Positions 1 through 12,362 of a stretch of 30,091 nt of DNA are shown one piece after another. How positions within the stretch are numbered: the first letter of the stretch is position 1; each line of letters starts with the position of its first letter. Origin of the DNA: Azolla pinnata (taxonomy: Eukaryota > Streptophyta > Polypodiopsida > Salviniales > Salviniaceae); assembly GCA_037176905.1 (NCBI GenBank), contig JBBBWG010026325.1, forward strand, positions 25,085 through 55,175, in the 5' to 3' direction. A model generated the notes under the pieces. The model searched no databases, was not told where the DNA came from, and saw nothing but the letters and a program-made list of their open reading frames with translations. Both the position numbers and the translations under genes were made by a program.

Positions 1-46
1 TATAAACCAAAATAATATATATTATAATTGAAGGGGTTTTTGTCAA

Positions 47-131
47 CCGACCTTAGCTCAGTTGGTAGAGCGGAGGACTGTAGTGCTAATCTGTTATCCT
101 TAGGTCGCTGGTTCGAATCCGGCAGGTCGGA
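47..131 (+). tRNA. tRNA-Tyr (anticodon GUA) with a 12-nt intron
   Basis: A full nuclear tRNA-Tyr gene. The acceptor stem CCGACCT (47-53) pairs perfectly with AGGTCGG (124-130), followed by discriminator A131. The D-arm carries the A box (TAGCTCAGTTGGTAGAG) and the T-arm carries the B box GGTTCGAATCC. The anticodon GTA is at 80-82. After one further base the intron runs 84-95 (12 nt); removing it gives the standard anticodon arm GGACTGTAGATCC. Introns at this place are a hallmark of eukaryotic nuclear tRNA-Tyr, which argues against an organellar insertion. AT-rich DNA and a CAA triplet at 44-46, directly before the first base, match the usual context of plant tRNA genes. Confidence 0.97.
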
Positions 132-147
132 TTATATGTATACCAAC

Positions 148-155
148 TTTTTTTT
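148..155 (+). terminator. Pol III oligo-T terminator of tRNA-Tyr
   Basis: A run of eight T starts 17 nt after the tRNA discriminator base. This is the expected RNA polymerase III stop signal. Confidence 0.85.
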
Positions 156-641
156 ATTTGTATCTACATCGTTTCTTGTGTTTTTTTTAGATGTTTTATG
201 TTGGGGGTACATTTCCATCCTTTAATATTTTGTTGTCCCTTTGGACAAATCCATAGACAAAGAGATGCGTGTTAACTCAAGTCCGATCAATTGACAAGCT
301 AAAACTAGCCCGTTAGTCGATCGGCGAAATCTGGGACCGATTCTGGTCCGATCGATCACATTTCTTTTTTCCAATAAGAGAAGAGCTGAGTGGGATTCAT
401 TGGAGCGTTGATCGATCGATCGATCGCATTTTGCTGTTCCGCCGATAACTCGTACCACTTCCAGTTTCTAATTTGAAAGGCTGGTAACAGATTATCACAT
501 GTACATTTAGATGATGTTAATGTGATTTAGAGCTTCTAGAATTGAAGGCGGATGTATTAGCCGGAGATTTATGAAAACTCGGACAAATCCGCCGTCGCCT
601 TCGCCGTCTCCTTTGCCGTGCCCGCCGCCGCCGCCGCCGCC
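156..641 (+). promoter_or_regulatory. Intergenic region and 5' flank of the CPSF-A-like gene
   Basis: No gene seen. It holds several GATCGATC-type palindromes, the longest a run of GATC units at 410-427, and a purine/pyrimidine-poor stretch. From about 590 the sequence becomes rich in CCG triplets and runs into the start codon at 642 in a strong context (GCCGCCATGG). This part is probably promoter and 5' UTR, but I could not place a TATA box or transcription start with confidence. Confidence 0.4.
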
Positions 642-3600
642 ATGGCCGTGCAGGAATGCTGCGCACCAAGTCGTCAAGGGCGCGGCAAGAGCTCTCATCT
701 CCTTGCCAAATCAGTTCTGAAGAGCAGCGTGGTCTTGCAGGCTGTCTATGGACACATCAGATCTCCTGCAACGCTCGACGTCGTATTCGGAAAGGTGTGT
801 GTGGGAGTGAGAGAGAGAGAAAGAGAGATAGAGTGAGGTTGGATAATGTCTTTAGGAGGCAGAAATAGCCGAGAAGACCAAACGAAAGAGTACATCTTGC
901 ATCGTTGTTTGGCCTTTTGAGAACAGCACACAGAAATACATGTTTTTTGTAAACAGATGTAGGGAAAATGTCTAAAGCAACATGTTATCCACACACACAC
1001 ACATAGAGAGAGAGATAGATTGCATAATGTCTTTCAAGAGGCCGAAATAACCGACGACAAGGCCAAGTGAAGGATTACATTCTGCATTGTTGTCTGGTCT
1101 TTGAGCACAGCAAATCAAAATACACGTTTTTGGAAACACGGTTTCAGGGGAGGGAGGAAACCTGTGGTGCTTGGCTATAATGGCTTCATTTGTCAATGAC
1201 ATGCACGACGAGGCCTTGGTCCGTTTGCTCATGGCCTGCGTGCCTGACGCATTCTGATTGCTTGACCAATGCTATTTGATTGCCCTCGGGTGCCCCTCCT
1301 AGTATATCCCTTGGTTGCATGAGGAAGAATCACGGCATTAAAGAAATTTGTCATTGTTCTTTGTTGCTGAAGTGTTGTGGTTGTATTGTTATCCTTCACC
1401 AACTTCTCTCTGTGCCTTTTTAGTTCTAACAAGAATAATCCCTACGCAACCTTGGAGTAAGAAGAAAAGAGAATGAAATAAAAAGAAAAAAGAGAAGAAA
1501 AACTAAGAGAAAAAAGAAAAGAAAAGAAAATGGCATCATATTCTGCAGTGGAGTGCTGTGATAATGGAAGGAGAATTTATCCCGTAAGGCCATTCAAAAA
1601 AGCCACAAAACTACTTGTTTACAAGGGGGAAGAGAGATCCTTTGCAATCGGTGGTTATGAAATAAAAGCAGAAGTTTTATCACCTCAATATAACTGTGCC
1701 TTGATTGAAGGATAATCATTTGGTTATTGTCTATTATGTACATAATTCCTGTAAGCACTTTCACCTTGCATCAATTCAGTGCTCGTGCCCCAAACAGTCC
1801 TTTGTTTGCTATACAAAAAGTATTATAATGAATATTCAATGCGTAACAGAACTCATTGCATCACTCATTATGAAGCGTGTCTTAGTATTATCAATGATGA
1901 TGTACGAGACTAGAAAGAGCAAACAGAGGACATAGCCAACCAATACCATCTACATAGAGGGGAAAAGGTTTATCAAGAGGCTATGGAGATTAGAATAAGC
2001 AATTGTGTACTTAGAACGAGATTTTTTGTCCACTGTGTGTGATAACCAGCCATTTTTAATCGGTAATTTCGAGAAGATTCCAAAATGTTTTAAGTTCTAT
2101 AAATATGCCAAGACTACTGCAAATACATGAGGACTACGCAGAAGTGAAGATGTCAGCTTGAGTGGGGCATTGTGAGAATCCAGTGCCCTGGAGCATGTCA
2201 TGGACCACCTTTCCTTCCATCTCTGAGTTAGGACTGATCTATTGAACAGTGGTGATGGAATGGTTGGTTTGGCTGTGTAAATCATGTGCATGGCAAACAT
2301 TCCAGTGGAATGAAATTCAATATTTTAATTATTGTTACTCTCCTAAGTGCAACATCTGCAATCGTCTTTTTTTGGTCACAGCTTCTAGGAGATATTGATG
2401 ATATTTGCAGACTGATCCATCTCTGGTTTCTTGCTATGCGGAAACATGTCTAGTGCTATCATTCTTATTTCTGCAGAGTGCCTCATTTTCACCAAAAGAG
2501 TCAGCAGTTCGAGTCCATAAATTTCCATGGTTGCAAACTTGATTATTAGAGCACCTTAGTTCATATCAAATTCTTGGTTCTGAATTTACCAACTGTTTTG
2601 CTGTTTCATAAGTACCATGTCTGAAAATATAAGGTTCTGCATCTTTCTGATAAACCATGTACTGTAAAAAAATTCAAGAAATTTCATGTTCTACTTTGCT
2701 TACAGAGAGTTTCCCAAAATGCCCCGTGTATTGTGTTTTTCTTGTGTGATGGGTTCAGTTTGTCCTTACATCTCATCGTTTACAGGAAACATCTTTGGAG
2801 TTGCTTGTGATCAGTGAGGATGGAATTGTACAGTCTATATGCGAACAACCCATCTTTGGGAAAATAAAGGAATTGAAGCTGCTTCCATGGAATGAACAAT
2901 ACCGTGGTCTTCAGCCTCAGGTAACTGAAATGTCGGTCTTAAGAATTTGTTCAATTGAATCATAATCACGTTTTCTATGTCATATGAACATGCCAGCAAA
3001 TTAAAATACTGACGATTGACAACGGGTACTCCATGTGCTTGGACGAACGCCTCAGAGACACAAGACGAGTTCAGAATACTCTTTCTTTTATGATGTATTA
3101 ACTGAACACAAAATTTTTATTGAATCACACTTAAGGTCTATGCTTGACTTCATCTTTATTGATTCTTTAGGCTACAAAATGTCATTTTCTTTCTTCTTCT
3201 TGGGGATAGTAAAGATAAAAATAATAAGTAGAATCTATTGGAGGGGTTGATATAAATATAATTGTACTTTATAAGCATAGTCCGCATACCTTGGTGAAGA
3301 GTCCTAGGCTTTGGTTTATTGAAATTGTTAGCTTGAATTTGAGCTGTTACAGGCAGGTATTTTAAATAATAGTCTTTAAATATGTCATTATTTGATATAA
3401 TGGAAAGATAATCTCTCTATATTAGAGGCTACGATATGCATTCTAGGTTGCTGAGATACATGTTCCATTCTCATGTGAACTTCTACTTTCTTCTCTACAT
3501 TTCTTTGCTTTACCATGAAAGAGATGTGAACAAGGGATTTTTAGTTACTAGTCAGTAGTCATTTTGTAATAATAATGGCCATTTCAAACCGAATAAAAAA

Positions 3601-6600
3601 TTACAAACAAGTTTCTGGTTTTGATCATCAGCTGAAACAGTATTTCCTTTCTCTTGTGTCTATGTACATCCCAAAATGGAAGCTGTTGGCTCTTTTGCAC
3701 ATGTGATTTTATTCTTTATAATTTACAGATACGCGGAAAGGACCTCCTTGTATTGACTTCAGATTCTGGAAAAATGTCATTCTTGACATTTTGCATTGAG
3801 CTACATAGGTCTCAGTCTCCACTTGATGTTTATGACTTGCAGAAGTTTGGCAAATATTTAACAGCCTTTCATTTTTAGATTTGTGGCGATCACACATGTG
3901 CAAATATCTCAATCAGTAAACGCCCGACGGGATCTGGGTCACTTTTTGGCTGTTGAATCCAGGTTGGTATAGTGTATATTTATTATATCGAATTTTAGAA
4001 GATTGCCAGGAACATATTTTTGTGAGGCGTCATGAATCAGCTATATGTGCTCCAAGAGGTTTAAAATTGAAATGGTTGTGTGCTTCCTTTTGGTTTATAA
4101 CTTGAAATAAAACCAAGTGGTCGAATGGTTGAGGAAATCAAGTACTGAACGGATGGGATTAAAATTCAAATCCCCTACATGCACAACAAGCGAAAGAAGC
4201 TCAGGAATGGGGGTGGCAAAAAAGTTTTGAGAAGTAGTCCTATGGGAGGTTGATCCTTGCTTCATAGAAAAATGTGGTCAAAGTGTTTTGCATTCTAATG
4301 CTTCATTTAGATTATTGATATTAGAAATAAGCTCTGTGGGGGAATTATTTTCTTGACGTTTCAGTACTTATGCTTCCATGGCTAATTCCCTGAAGGGAGA
4401 TTCCTTAGGTGGTTGAAATATTACATATTTCAAGCTGTCCTACTCTATGGTTTTCTGCCTATTGAATTTGCTTGTATTGGTTATTCACTTGAATCTATTG
4501 TTTCCTGCATATGTTTTTGCATTAAGTTCATAAAGGATATTAACAAAAACAACTAACCAACCAAACAAATAAGTAATATTTCTTGTTCTACTATATATGT
4601 TATTTTGGCAAACGAGATTATCTTAGACTTTTTTCCAATTTTCTAGTTTTTAGCATGAATATGATATGCTTATGAAAACATTATCCTTGATCAATTTTGT
4701 GCCATGTAGAGGACGTGCAATTGCTGTAGGTGCCTTGGAGGACAAGATTGCTATTTTTCCCACTTCCATCACTTCAGGGAACAATATTGTGGAGAAGGTT
4801 TGTTGCTGACACCTCTGTCTGCCTGTCCTTTTTACCCAATTAAGTATCTGTTTCAGTCATGGATTTGCTATTGACAGATGTTATGTCCATTTTGTCATCT
4901 TTCTGTGACATCTGCATTATACTTTATCTTTTGGGTACACATATTATTTGATTTAAAACAACTTTTCTGAATGACAAAGTTTCAATGACTTTGTTTTTCT
5001 CAATGGTTGTATTTCCCCCCCCCCGTTGTTTTAGAATTAAAAAAGAACCTAAGCTGTGTGTAGCCTCGAAGTTTTATCTTAGATCTCTAGATAAGACCTG
5101 AATATTGATGATATTGCACAGCACAGCCTTTTACAGGATAATAGTTTGGTGCACCTAAACAGCCAATACTAATTTGAAAAGAACAATTGTTCGAGGGAGG
5201 TGACAATGTCTGTTGGAAAGTTAGTACTCTTCATTGGTGGACTTAAGTTGCGCTATGGGAAGAGATTCGGCTACTGACATGGATGAATTAATGCTAGAGC
5301 TCATAAACCAATATGGGTCTTTGATGCTAATATATTTCTGGATCATTATATATATTTTTCAACATTAAATTGCATATAATGCATCAAGTCAGTTTAGGTA
5401 TGATACCTGAGAATGATTCAACGCATCAAGTAGTTTAGGTATGATACCTATGAATGATTCAAATTATGAAGGATCTCGACACTACGGAATTTTCTGTTTA
5501 ACGGACCATTTTTTATATTTTACAATAACATATATTCCTTTTTCAATACTATACATCAAGAAAAACATGCAGATAAACTCTTACCTCATAACTATTGATG
5601 TAAATAATAGTGGAACATATTATGCTGTTGTTATTGTAGACAAAGAATTCTCGGCTAAATTGACAAACTCATGTGGTAGCCACTTGTATTTAAGCTATTT
5701 GATTTTTTTCATTGTTCAGAGAATGCTGTGGCCAAAAGAGTCAAGGGATAAAGCAGAATCTGTAACATTGTTGGGCACAATTTGGAGTATGGCGTTCGTA
5801 CCGGGTTTAATGGATGCAAGCAGAACAGACTCTGATATAGTGGTGCTTGTTTTTCTTCTCCATAGGTATATCGAAGTACCTTCCTACTTTAGGTCTCATT
5901 GTTCCATTGTGAAGTTCTTGACACAAACCAGGACTTGCTGTGCAGAAAGGGAGCACCTGACAATGAATTGTTAGTCCTTGTATCTGATCTAAAGCAGCGC
6001 TCTGTACAGTTGAAGAGTCTGTATAATCCACTTCGCTCTGTACCTTCTTTTGCATATCTCCTTACTGATGTACCATCATTGCCTGGATTTATCTGCGTCT
6101 TTCGATTTGGAGAAATTGAGCTGCTAGAGATCAGTAGTGCTGGCTTTCTTCTAAATGCATCGGCAATTTCTTTGTCTAAAATTGCACACACAGACAAGAC
6201 TGTAGAAAGAAAAGGTTCTCCAGGTGTTGATGAAGAAGGAAGGTGCAATGAGGCTGTCTCTGCGTTGCTTGAGTTAGTATCAAGAACTGGACAGAATGGT
6301 GATACTATTTCAGCTGATGCAATAGGAACGACATCTCCAAATCGCGTAAATAACAGGAACACTCATGAAGCGCCTTTGATTTGTTGCTGGAGTTGGGATA
6401 TGGATTCATCTTCTGGATTGAGACTGATTTTTTCTGTTGATACGGGTGAAACTTGTCTCCTTTACCTTCAGCTGGTTCAGAGTAGTCCACCTCAAGTCAA
6501 GATGAGTGTTAGCAATTGCTTGTACCAGTGCTCTCCTCTGAAGTCTTTGTTATGGATAAAAGATGGGTTTATTGTTGCATTGGCAGAAATGGGAGATGGG

Positions 6601-9600
6601 AAAATTCTGCAGATTAAGGATGAAAAGGTTTGGAATAGAAGTATTATTCAGAATATTGCTCCAGTTCTTGATTTTTCTCTGGTGGATTACTATGTTGAGA
6701 AGCAAGATCAAATGTTTGCTTGTTCAGGAGTGGGCAATGAAGGCTCCTTAACAATCATTCGTAATGGAGTTAGTGTAGAGAAGTTGACCAGCACAGCACC
6801 TCTATATGAAGGTGTAACTGGATGTTGGACCATGAAAATATGCAGAGAAGATATCAACCACGCTTTTCTTGCAGTTTCATTTGCAGAAGAAACACGAGTG
6901 TTGTCTGTGGGGTTGAGTTTCAATGACGTAACTGATCCTGTAGGGTTTAACTCCTCAGCATGCACTTTGGGATGTGGGTGGATAGATGATGGTTGGGTTA
7001 CCCAAGTTTGTAGCAATGAAGTTCGTGTTTGTGCACCCACTACAGATGCTCATCCTAAAGGAATTCAGTGTACACATCCAAGATGTAATTACTGGACGCC
7101 CACAAACATGAAGATCGTTCTAGGAGCTATTGCACACATGAGAGTGATTTTGGCCATGTCACAACCTGGATTGATGGTTATGCTTGGTTTAACCAAAGCA
7201 TGCACTACTGGAGTTGAACTTACAGAAATACAAAGGTTTCCTTTTGGTGTAGAATTATCCTGCATATCCATTCCCCAAGAAGAAGAGCCATTTCCCATAC
7301 CTGTGCCAGCAGCAATTGTGGGTTTAGTGGACTCTGGCTCTGCAACTAGCCTTCCAAATGAGGTGGAGGTAGGAAAAATATGTGTTGTTGGAACACACAA
7401 ACCGTCAGTTGAACTTCTATCTATAGTTCCTGGTGAGAACTTTTCAGTGTTAGCTGTGGGACAAATTTCTCCACAAAACACAATAGGAACATCCTTCTGT
7501 GGTGGTGTTCCAGAGGATGTAAGACTAGTGCTGTTTGATCGTCCCTACATCCTAGCTGGTCTAAGAAATGGAATGCTACTCCGGTTTGAATGGCCAGCTG
7601 GGCATGAATCTCTATCTGGCAATCTTGTGATGCCTGCTTATAAATCCAAGGAGAAAGGACAAGCATCTGAATTGTTTATATCAATGCCATCAGATACACA
7701 TTCGCAAGGGCAAGTCCGCCAAGATAGTACAGTGACAGCTTTGAAGGAGAAAGATTTGTCTTTTCCTGTACAACTACATCTCATTGCTGTTAGGCGTGTT
7801 GGAGTTTCACCAGTTTGTTTTGTTCCTTTACAAACATCATTGCGTGCTGATGTTATTGCATTGAGTGATCGACCATGGTTACTGCAAACTGCACGACACA
7901 GTCAGAGAATTGCATATACATCCATATCCTTCCAACCTTCTACTCATGCAACCCCCGTGAAGTGCAGTGAATGTCCAAAAGGGATTCTGTTTGTTGCCGA
8001 CTGCAGCCTACATCTGGTTTCACTCTCTCTCTCTCTCTCTTCTTGGTGAATATGTATGTTGATCTGGCAGGAATTCATGGGTGTATGATATATAGCAATA
8101 TCAAAATAAGGAGAGGCAAACCCCTGTTCTTGTTATCAAAGGGTTGTGGATAAACTTCCCCATTGTTTGTTTCTAGTGTTCAATATAGATAAGCTGAGGG
8201 AGAAATTATTGCATTATATTGTATCATTTGATTTGACCCAAATGCCAGGGTATATGTCTGTTGCATCAGGTTCAAGCATTAGCGTTGGGTTTGAATTCAA
8301 GTGATGTGAGGTTGTATTGTAAATTATGCAGGATAATGAGATCTGAGCTAAGGGTGATAAAAAATGAAAGGTCATTTAGGTGCTATATTAACGTTTTTGA
8401 AAGGTAGAAAATGGCCTAGAAGACCAAATGCTACGTCCACATGAATCTTATAGAATGTCTGGTAAAATAAAACAGAATTGAATTGTTGCTGCCCTAGGTA
8501 AATGCTTTAGGTAACCAGGCTGTGATTTAAGTAGAATGGTGTAGGAACATAGGGAATCCAATGTAAAAGTCAAATAAGTCTGGCATTCCATCCTAGGATG
8601 ATGCCACGTCACGTATGTTCAGTCTGGCTGAGCTCTATTCCACCACTAGAGAGCTGATATATATATGATTTAAAGGTTATGTACTTGTTTTAATTATACA
8701 TTGATCAGTAATCTTGTTATGTCATATGTTAGTTCTGTATATAACAAGACAACCCCCCCATCTTGAATGAACATGAACGCTCAAAAAGATTGAGATTGAG
8801 ATTGATTTATTTTATACTGATTTGGTGTGCAGGTTGAAATGGAACGCTCAAAAAGATTGAATGTTCAAAGGTTTCCTCTAGGCAGTACACCTAGAAGGAT
8901 TTTATATCATGCTGAATCCAAGAAACTTTTGGTCATGCGTTCAGAATATAGTGATGTGGCTTATGGCTATGTTTCTGACATATGTTGTGTAGATCCAGGA
9001 AGTGGTTCAGTGCATTTTTCATATATATTTGATGATGGAGAAGTTCCCAAATGCATGGAGCTTTGGAAATCAGGAAACGAACATCTCTTACTGGTTGGGA
9101 CTGGGCTCACGACAGGGAAAGCTATGATGGACAATGGAGAACCTAATAGGTAATCCTGCAGCATATATAGTTAAAAGATAGTGTGGGTTCTTTACTTTGA
9201 AGATATGTAGCCACCATCAATTCTTTAGAAAATGTGAGTTCATTTTGGGCATGCTTTTTATTATTCTGAACTGACTTCAGTCCTGTCAATTGCAGTTCTA
9301 AAGGGCGTCTTCTTGTATTTCGGCTTGAACCAAAATCCAAAACAAAAAGTGCTCATGCATTTTCAGCCCAATCAACGTCCATTCTTCAATCAGATTCTAC
9401 TCTTTCAGAATCTTTAAAGCTGAATACAGAAGCATACCCAAGTAGTGATCCAGATATAACAATGGAAGATAGTACTCAGAATAGTTTGATATTTCCTGAA
9501 AGTGATGAATGGGAATTGATTCTTAAAAGCCATGTACCATTGTCTGGAGTTGTCCTCGCAGTTGCTCCATATCTCGATCAGTATATACTGACCTGTGCTG

Positions 9601-11545
9601 GAAACACTGTAAAATTCGTCCCTGATGACTTTATTGATGGTTCCTTGCATCAACTTTGTTCTGAGAAAAAGTGTTTCTTTTGTCTCAGCTTTCTTGTTTA
9701 GGATTCACAAGTGATTCTCCACATCGCTTGAAGCGCTATGATTCTGTAAGGACTCGGTTTGTGCTCATGTGCATTGCAGTTCATGCAAACAGAATAGCTG
9801 TTGGAGATTGTCGGGATGGAATTTTAATTTACTCTTATCAAGAGGTAAAAGTTCTTAATGATATTTAGATTTCTGATTTGGAGTAAAAGTCACCATCTTC
9901 TCTGCTTGTATATGCATGCAGGATGCACAGAAGCTTGAACAGCTGTATTGTGACCCAGCACAGCGGTTAGTAGCAGACAGTGTTCTAATAGACCTTGAGA
10001 CTGTTTTAGTAACAGATCGCCATGCAAACTTCTGTGTTTTGTCCTGCCCAAATCTTCATGAAGGTTAATCTGGAAATCAGATTGTGTGATTGATATTCTT
10101 AGGTGATTGTCTTGGTTTATGAGGACTGAATTAATTTCGTTACTGTGATTAGATAGTGCCAGTCCTGAGCGTAACCTTGTTCTGCAGTCCTGGTACCATG
10201 TGGGGGAGGTCATGATGAATATAAGCAAGGTTTTAGAAACTTGTTAGTTTAGTTTTATTTTCTTTTTCTTGATTATGGAATTGAAAGAGCTATTGTCCTT
10301 TAAAAGATTATAGCACTTGCTGAATTTGTTTTTGTGAAATTTTTTATTATATGGAAATAAGTAAACATTTGTTTCAAGAATTTTAAACCTTGGCAAAATT
10401 CTTTGTGCCTCTGATTATTTGTTCAAGTGTTTTGACAGCAGAAATTGTGATGGTTTGCTTTTCCAAATGGTTAGGGTTCGTTGGCATACAAAGGTTCATC
10501 AGAGGTAAATAAAATGGCTGACAGTAATGCCAGCATTCGGAGCAATGAATTTTCAGATTCTTCAGTGATTGCAACCACACTTCTTGGTAGTGTTATTGTT
10601 TTCATCCACGTTACCAGGTGATCCTTGACAATGGGGTGGTAAGCAAATACATGAATGTCAAAAATGTATTTATTAAGTGTGGGTATACTTCATGTGCAGG
10701 GAGGAGTATGAGCTTCTAGAAGCTTTGCAAACAAGATTAGCATTATATCCTCTTACAGCACCCCTTCTTGGCAACAATCATTCCAATTTCCGTGGCAGAG
10801 GATGTCCTGTAGGTATCCTTGTACACTGAAATAAAGTAAATTTACATCAAACATTCAGTTCCTTTATGTTCTTTAAATGTTTGATTATGGTTTCATAGGC
10901 ATAGAAATGGCATGTTTAACTGAAGTAAAAACACCTATTTAGTATCAATGGCCTTTATACATGGCTCATGCTTTAAAGACATTCTCTCTTTGTGGAACAG
11001 TAATATATGCTTTGTGCTACATTGGCTGCTATATGATTAATTGTCGCGAACCTTCTACTGTATCTTCATAATTGCATGTGAAAATAATTTTCAATCTGAA
11101 TTTTTGTTTTCGAATACCCAAGTTTTTACTGATTCCCTTAGATGCCCCATACTTATAAATATTGGTGGTCAATCTCGTCAAGATGAATAAATGATATTCT
11201 TATCTATTAGTCTTATCAGGTGATCTTGGGGAATAATGAAGAAACAGGGTCATTGGTAGAAGTACTGGATATTGAAGTTTTGCTCTAACATAATGCTCAT
11301 AAATACATTGAGCCTTAACATCCTTAATGTTTCTGTAGGGAGGAGTGAAGAAGGTTCTTGATGGGGATATGCTAGGACAGTTTCTTGAGCTCACAAGCTC
11401 ACAACAGCAATCAATACTAGCTGATCAGCCTGGATTGGAGAGCTTGAGCACTTTCAATCTAAGTTTACAGACCACATCCAGGGGTGGCTTTCCAGTAGAA
11501 CAAGTGCTGAGGTTACTCGAGAGGATCTACAAATCATTAACATGA
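642..11545 (+). CDS. CPSF A-subunit/DDB1/SF3b3-family protein (At3g11960-like), 15 exons
   Basis: Spliced from 642-794, 2786-2920, 3729-3808, 3879-3962, 4710-4797, 5720-5865, 5946-8016, 8833-9149, 9296-9608, 9689-9844, 9922-10063, 10153-10229, 10475-10617, 10700-10808 and 11339-11545. All introns are GT-AG, phases agree throughout, total 4221 nt, 1406 residues. The product follows Arabidopsis At3g11960 (about 1380 residues, from memory) end to end: HIRSP near the start, GTIWSM in exon 6, QNIAP and EETRVLSVGLSF in exon 7, HKPSVELLS, SISFQPSTHATPV, GDCRDG in exon 10, YCDPAQRLVAD in exon 11, and LDGDMLGQFLEL in the last exon. The family (CPSF160, DDB1, SF3b3) is built of WD-like beta-propellers with an MMS1-type N half and a CPSF_A C-terminal domain, and serves as a scaffold in RNA processing or ubiquitin-ligase complexes. 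The role of this fourth branch is poorly known. The start ATG at 642 has an excellent Kozak context. Exon 7 (690 codons) is unusually long. Two introns are very short (3809-3878, 70 nt; 5866-5945, 80 nt); others reach 2 kb. Confidence 0.93.
811..1147 (+). repeat. Diverged direct duplication in intron 1 (two copies of about 150 bp)
   Basis: Copy A (about 811-960) and copy B (about 1005-1147) share the same order of elements: a GA-rich lead, ATAATGTCTTT, AGGC.GAAATA.CCGA, a TTGTTGTCTGG-like block, GAGCACAGCA and ATACA.GTTTTT. The copies are separated by about 195 bp start to start and have many mismatches, so the event is old. It lies wholly in intron 1 of the CPSF-A-like gene. Confidence 0.7.
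1530..1715 (+). other. Unassigned 61-codon ORF in intron 1
   Basis: Starts at an ATG in good context (AAAATGG) just after a 70-nt purine-rich stretch (about 1459-1529) and ends with TAA. The product begins MASYSAVECCDNGRRIYP, has a balanced composition, no obvious signal peptide or membrane segment, and includes the phrase ERSFAIGGYEIKAEVL. I recognise no family. It lies between exons 1 and 2 of the host gene and on the same strand. It could be a chance frame, a captured gene fragment, or an alternative exon. Confidence 0.25.
4115..4174 (+). other. tRNA-like (Ser/Leu type) A-box/B-box pair, possible SINE or tRNA relic
   Basis: In intron 4 of the CPSF-A-like gene, TGGTCGAATGGTTGAGG (about 4118-4134) resembles the A box and D-arm of plant tRNA-Ser/Leu. 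It is followed about 30 nt later by AAATTCAAATCCC (4162-4174), a B-box-like sequence. No acceptor stem closes the structure, so it is not a working tRNA; a tRNA-derived SINE head or an old pseudogene fits better. Confidence 0.35.
5381..5463 (+). repeat. Tandem duplication, two 41-42 bp units
   Basis: Units 5381-5422 and 5423-5463 both run GCATCAAG..AGTTTAGGTATGATACCT..GAATGATTCAA and differ by a few bases and one or two indels. The duplication lies in intron 5 of the CPSF-A-like gene. Confidence 0.85.
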
Positions 11546-12362
11546 GGTGATGTTGGCATATTATAACTTCATTCATAGGCAGCATATACGAGATATGATA
11601 TTTAATGATGTAGCTTGTTGACATAACTGCTTATCCAGATTATACTCTGAGGTGTTGTGCGGAGATGAAAAGATAGCTTCGGTGCTCTTCGAAGGATGCA
11701 TGGAAGTGAGGGTTATAGCAGTTGACGTTAGATATCTAAAGTGAAGCAACGGAAAAAAAGAAAGAAAGAGAGGAGCATTTTCCCATTTTTATCCAGGTGG
11801 GAAACTTGATCTCGATTATCGCATTTCCATCTTTGCATTTTCATGAACAAGTGTGGCGATCGAAGGTGGAGGAATCGGCTTTGTAAAGTTCTCTATGAAG
11901 ATGTAAATGTGAGCAAGCATGTTGTTTCGACGAACAGAGTGACGGCAAAGCGTCGAAGTTTCTCTTGTTTCAGAAGTCAAAATGTCACAAAGTTTTGAAA
12001 AGTGGGCAGCAATAATGGTTGGGAGGCTACAGCACCAGTAGCAAAAAAAGAGCTGTTTAAGAAAGCCGGTGAACTATTGGTTCTAGGTGCCGTTTGGATA
12101 TATAGCATAAATGGGTTTCTTTCATGCCATAACATGTGATATTGTGAGCTTGATTGATGATGGTGCACTTTTGTCAGGAAATAAGTGTCTTATGCAGGGT
12201 CATATATCCAGGTCTGGAAAAGACTTCCGTCTCCTTTTAGTTGTTGAGAAGCTATACAGACTTTTCTGTTTGGTGCTAATTGTAATGTTAGTAGGCACAG
12301 TATGAGAGCCCATGTGGTTAGAGATTGTTCATTGTTATATAACACTGTATCAAAGGTATGGG
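11546..12362 (+). other. 3' flank and likely 3' UTR of the CPSF-A-like gene, with a candidate 3'-UTR intron
   Basis: The base after the stop codon is followed by a consensus-like donor (GAG|GTGATG, intron from 11547) and a matching acceptor TTATCCAG ends at 11638, giving a possible 92-nt intron. The sequence after the acceptor stays open for 38 codons but matches nothing I know. The rest is AT-rich and non-coding. I cannot fix the poly(A) site. Confidence 0.4.

Noticed and set aside
5441-5974. 177-codon plus-strand frame
   Set aside because: It is exon 6 of the CPSF-A-like gene read together with flanking intron sequence; the homologous part covers only 5720-5865.
8017-8049. Frame extension ending in a Ser/Leu run after exon 7
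   Set aside because: Family alignment joins residue Leu at 8016 to VEMERSKR at 8833; the extension is intron with a CT run.
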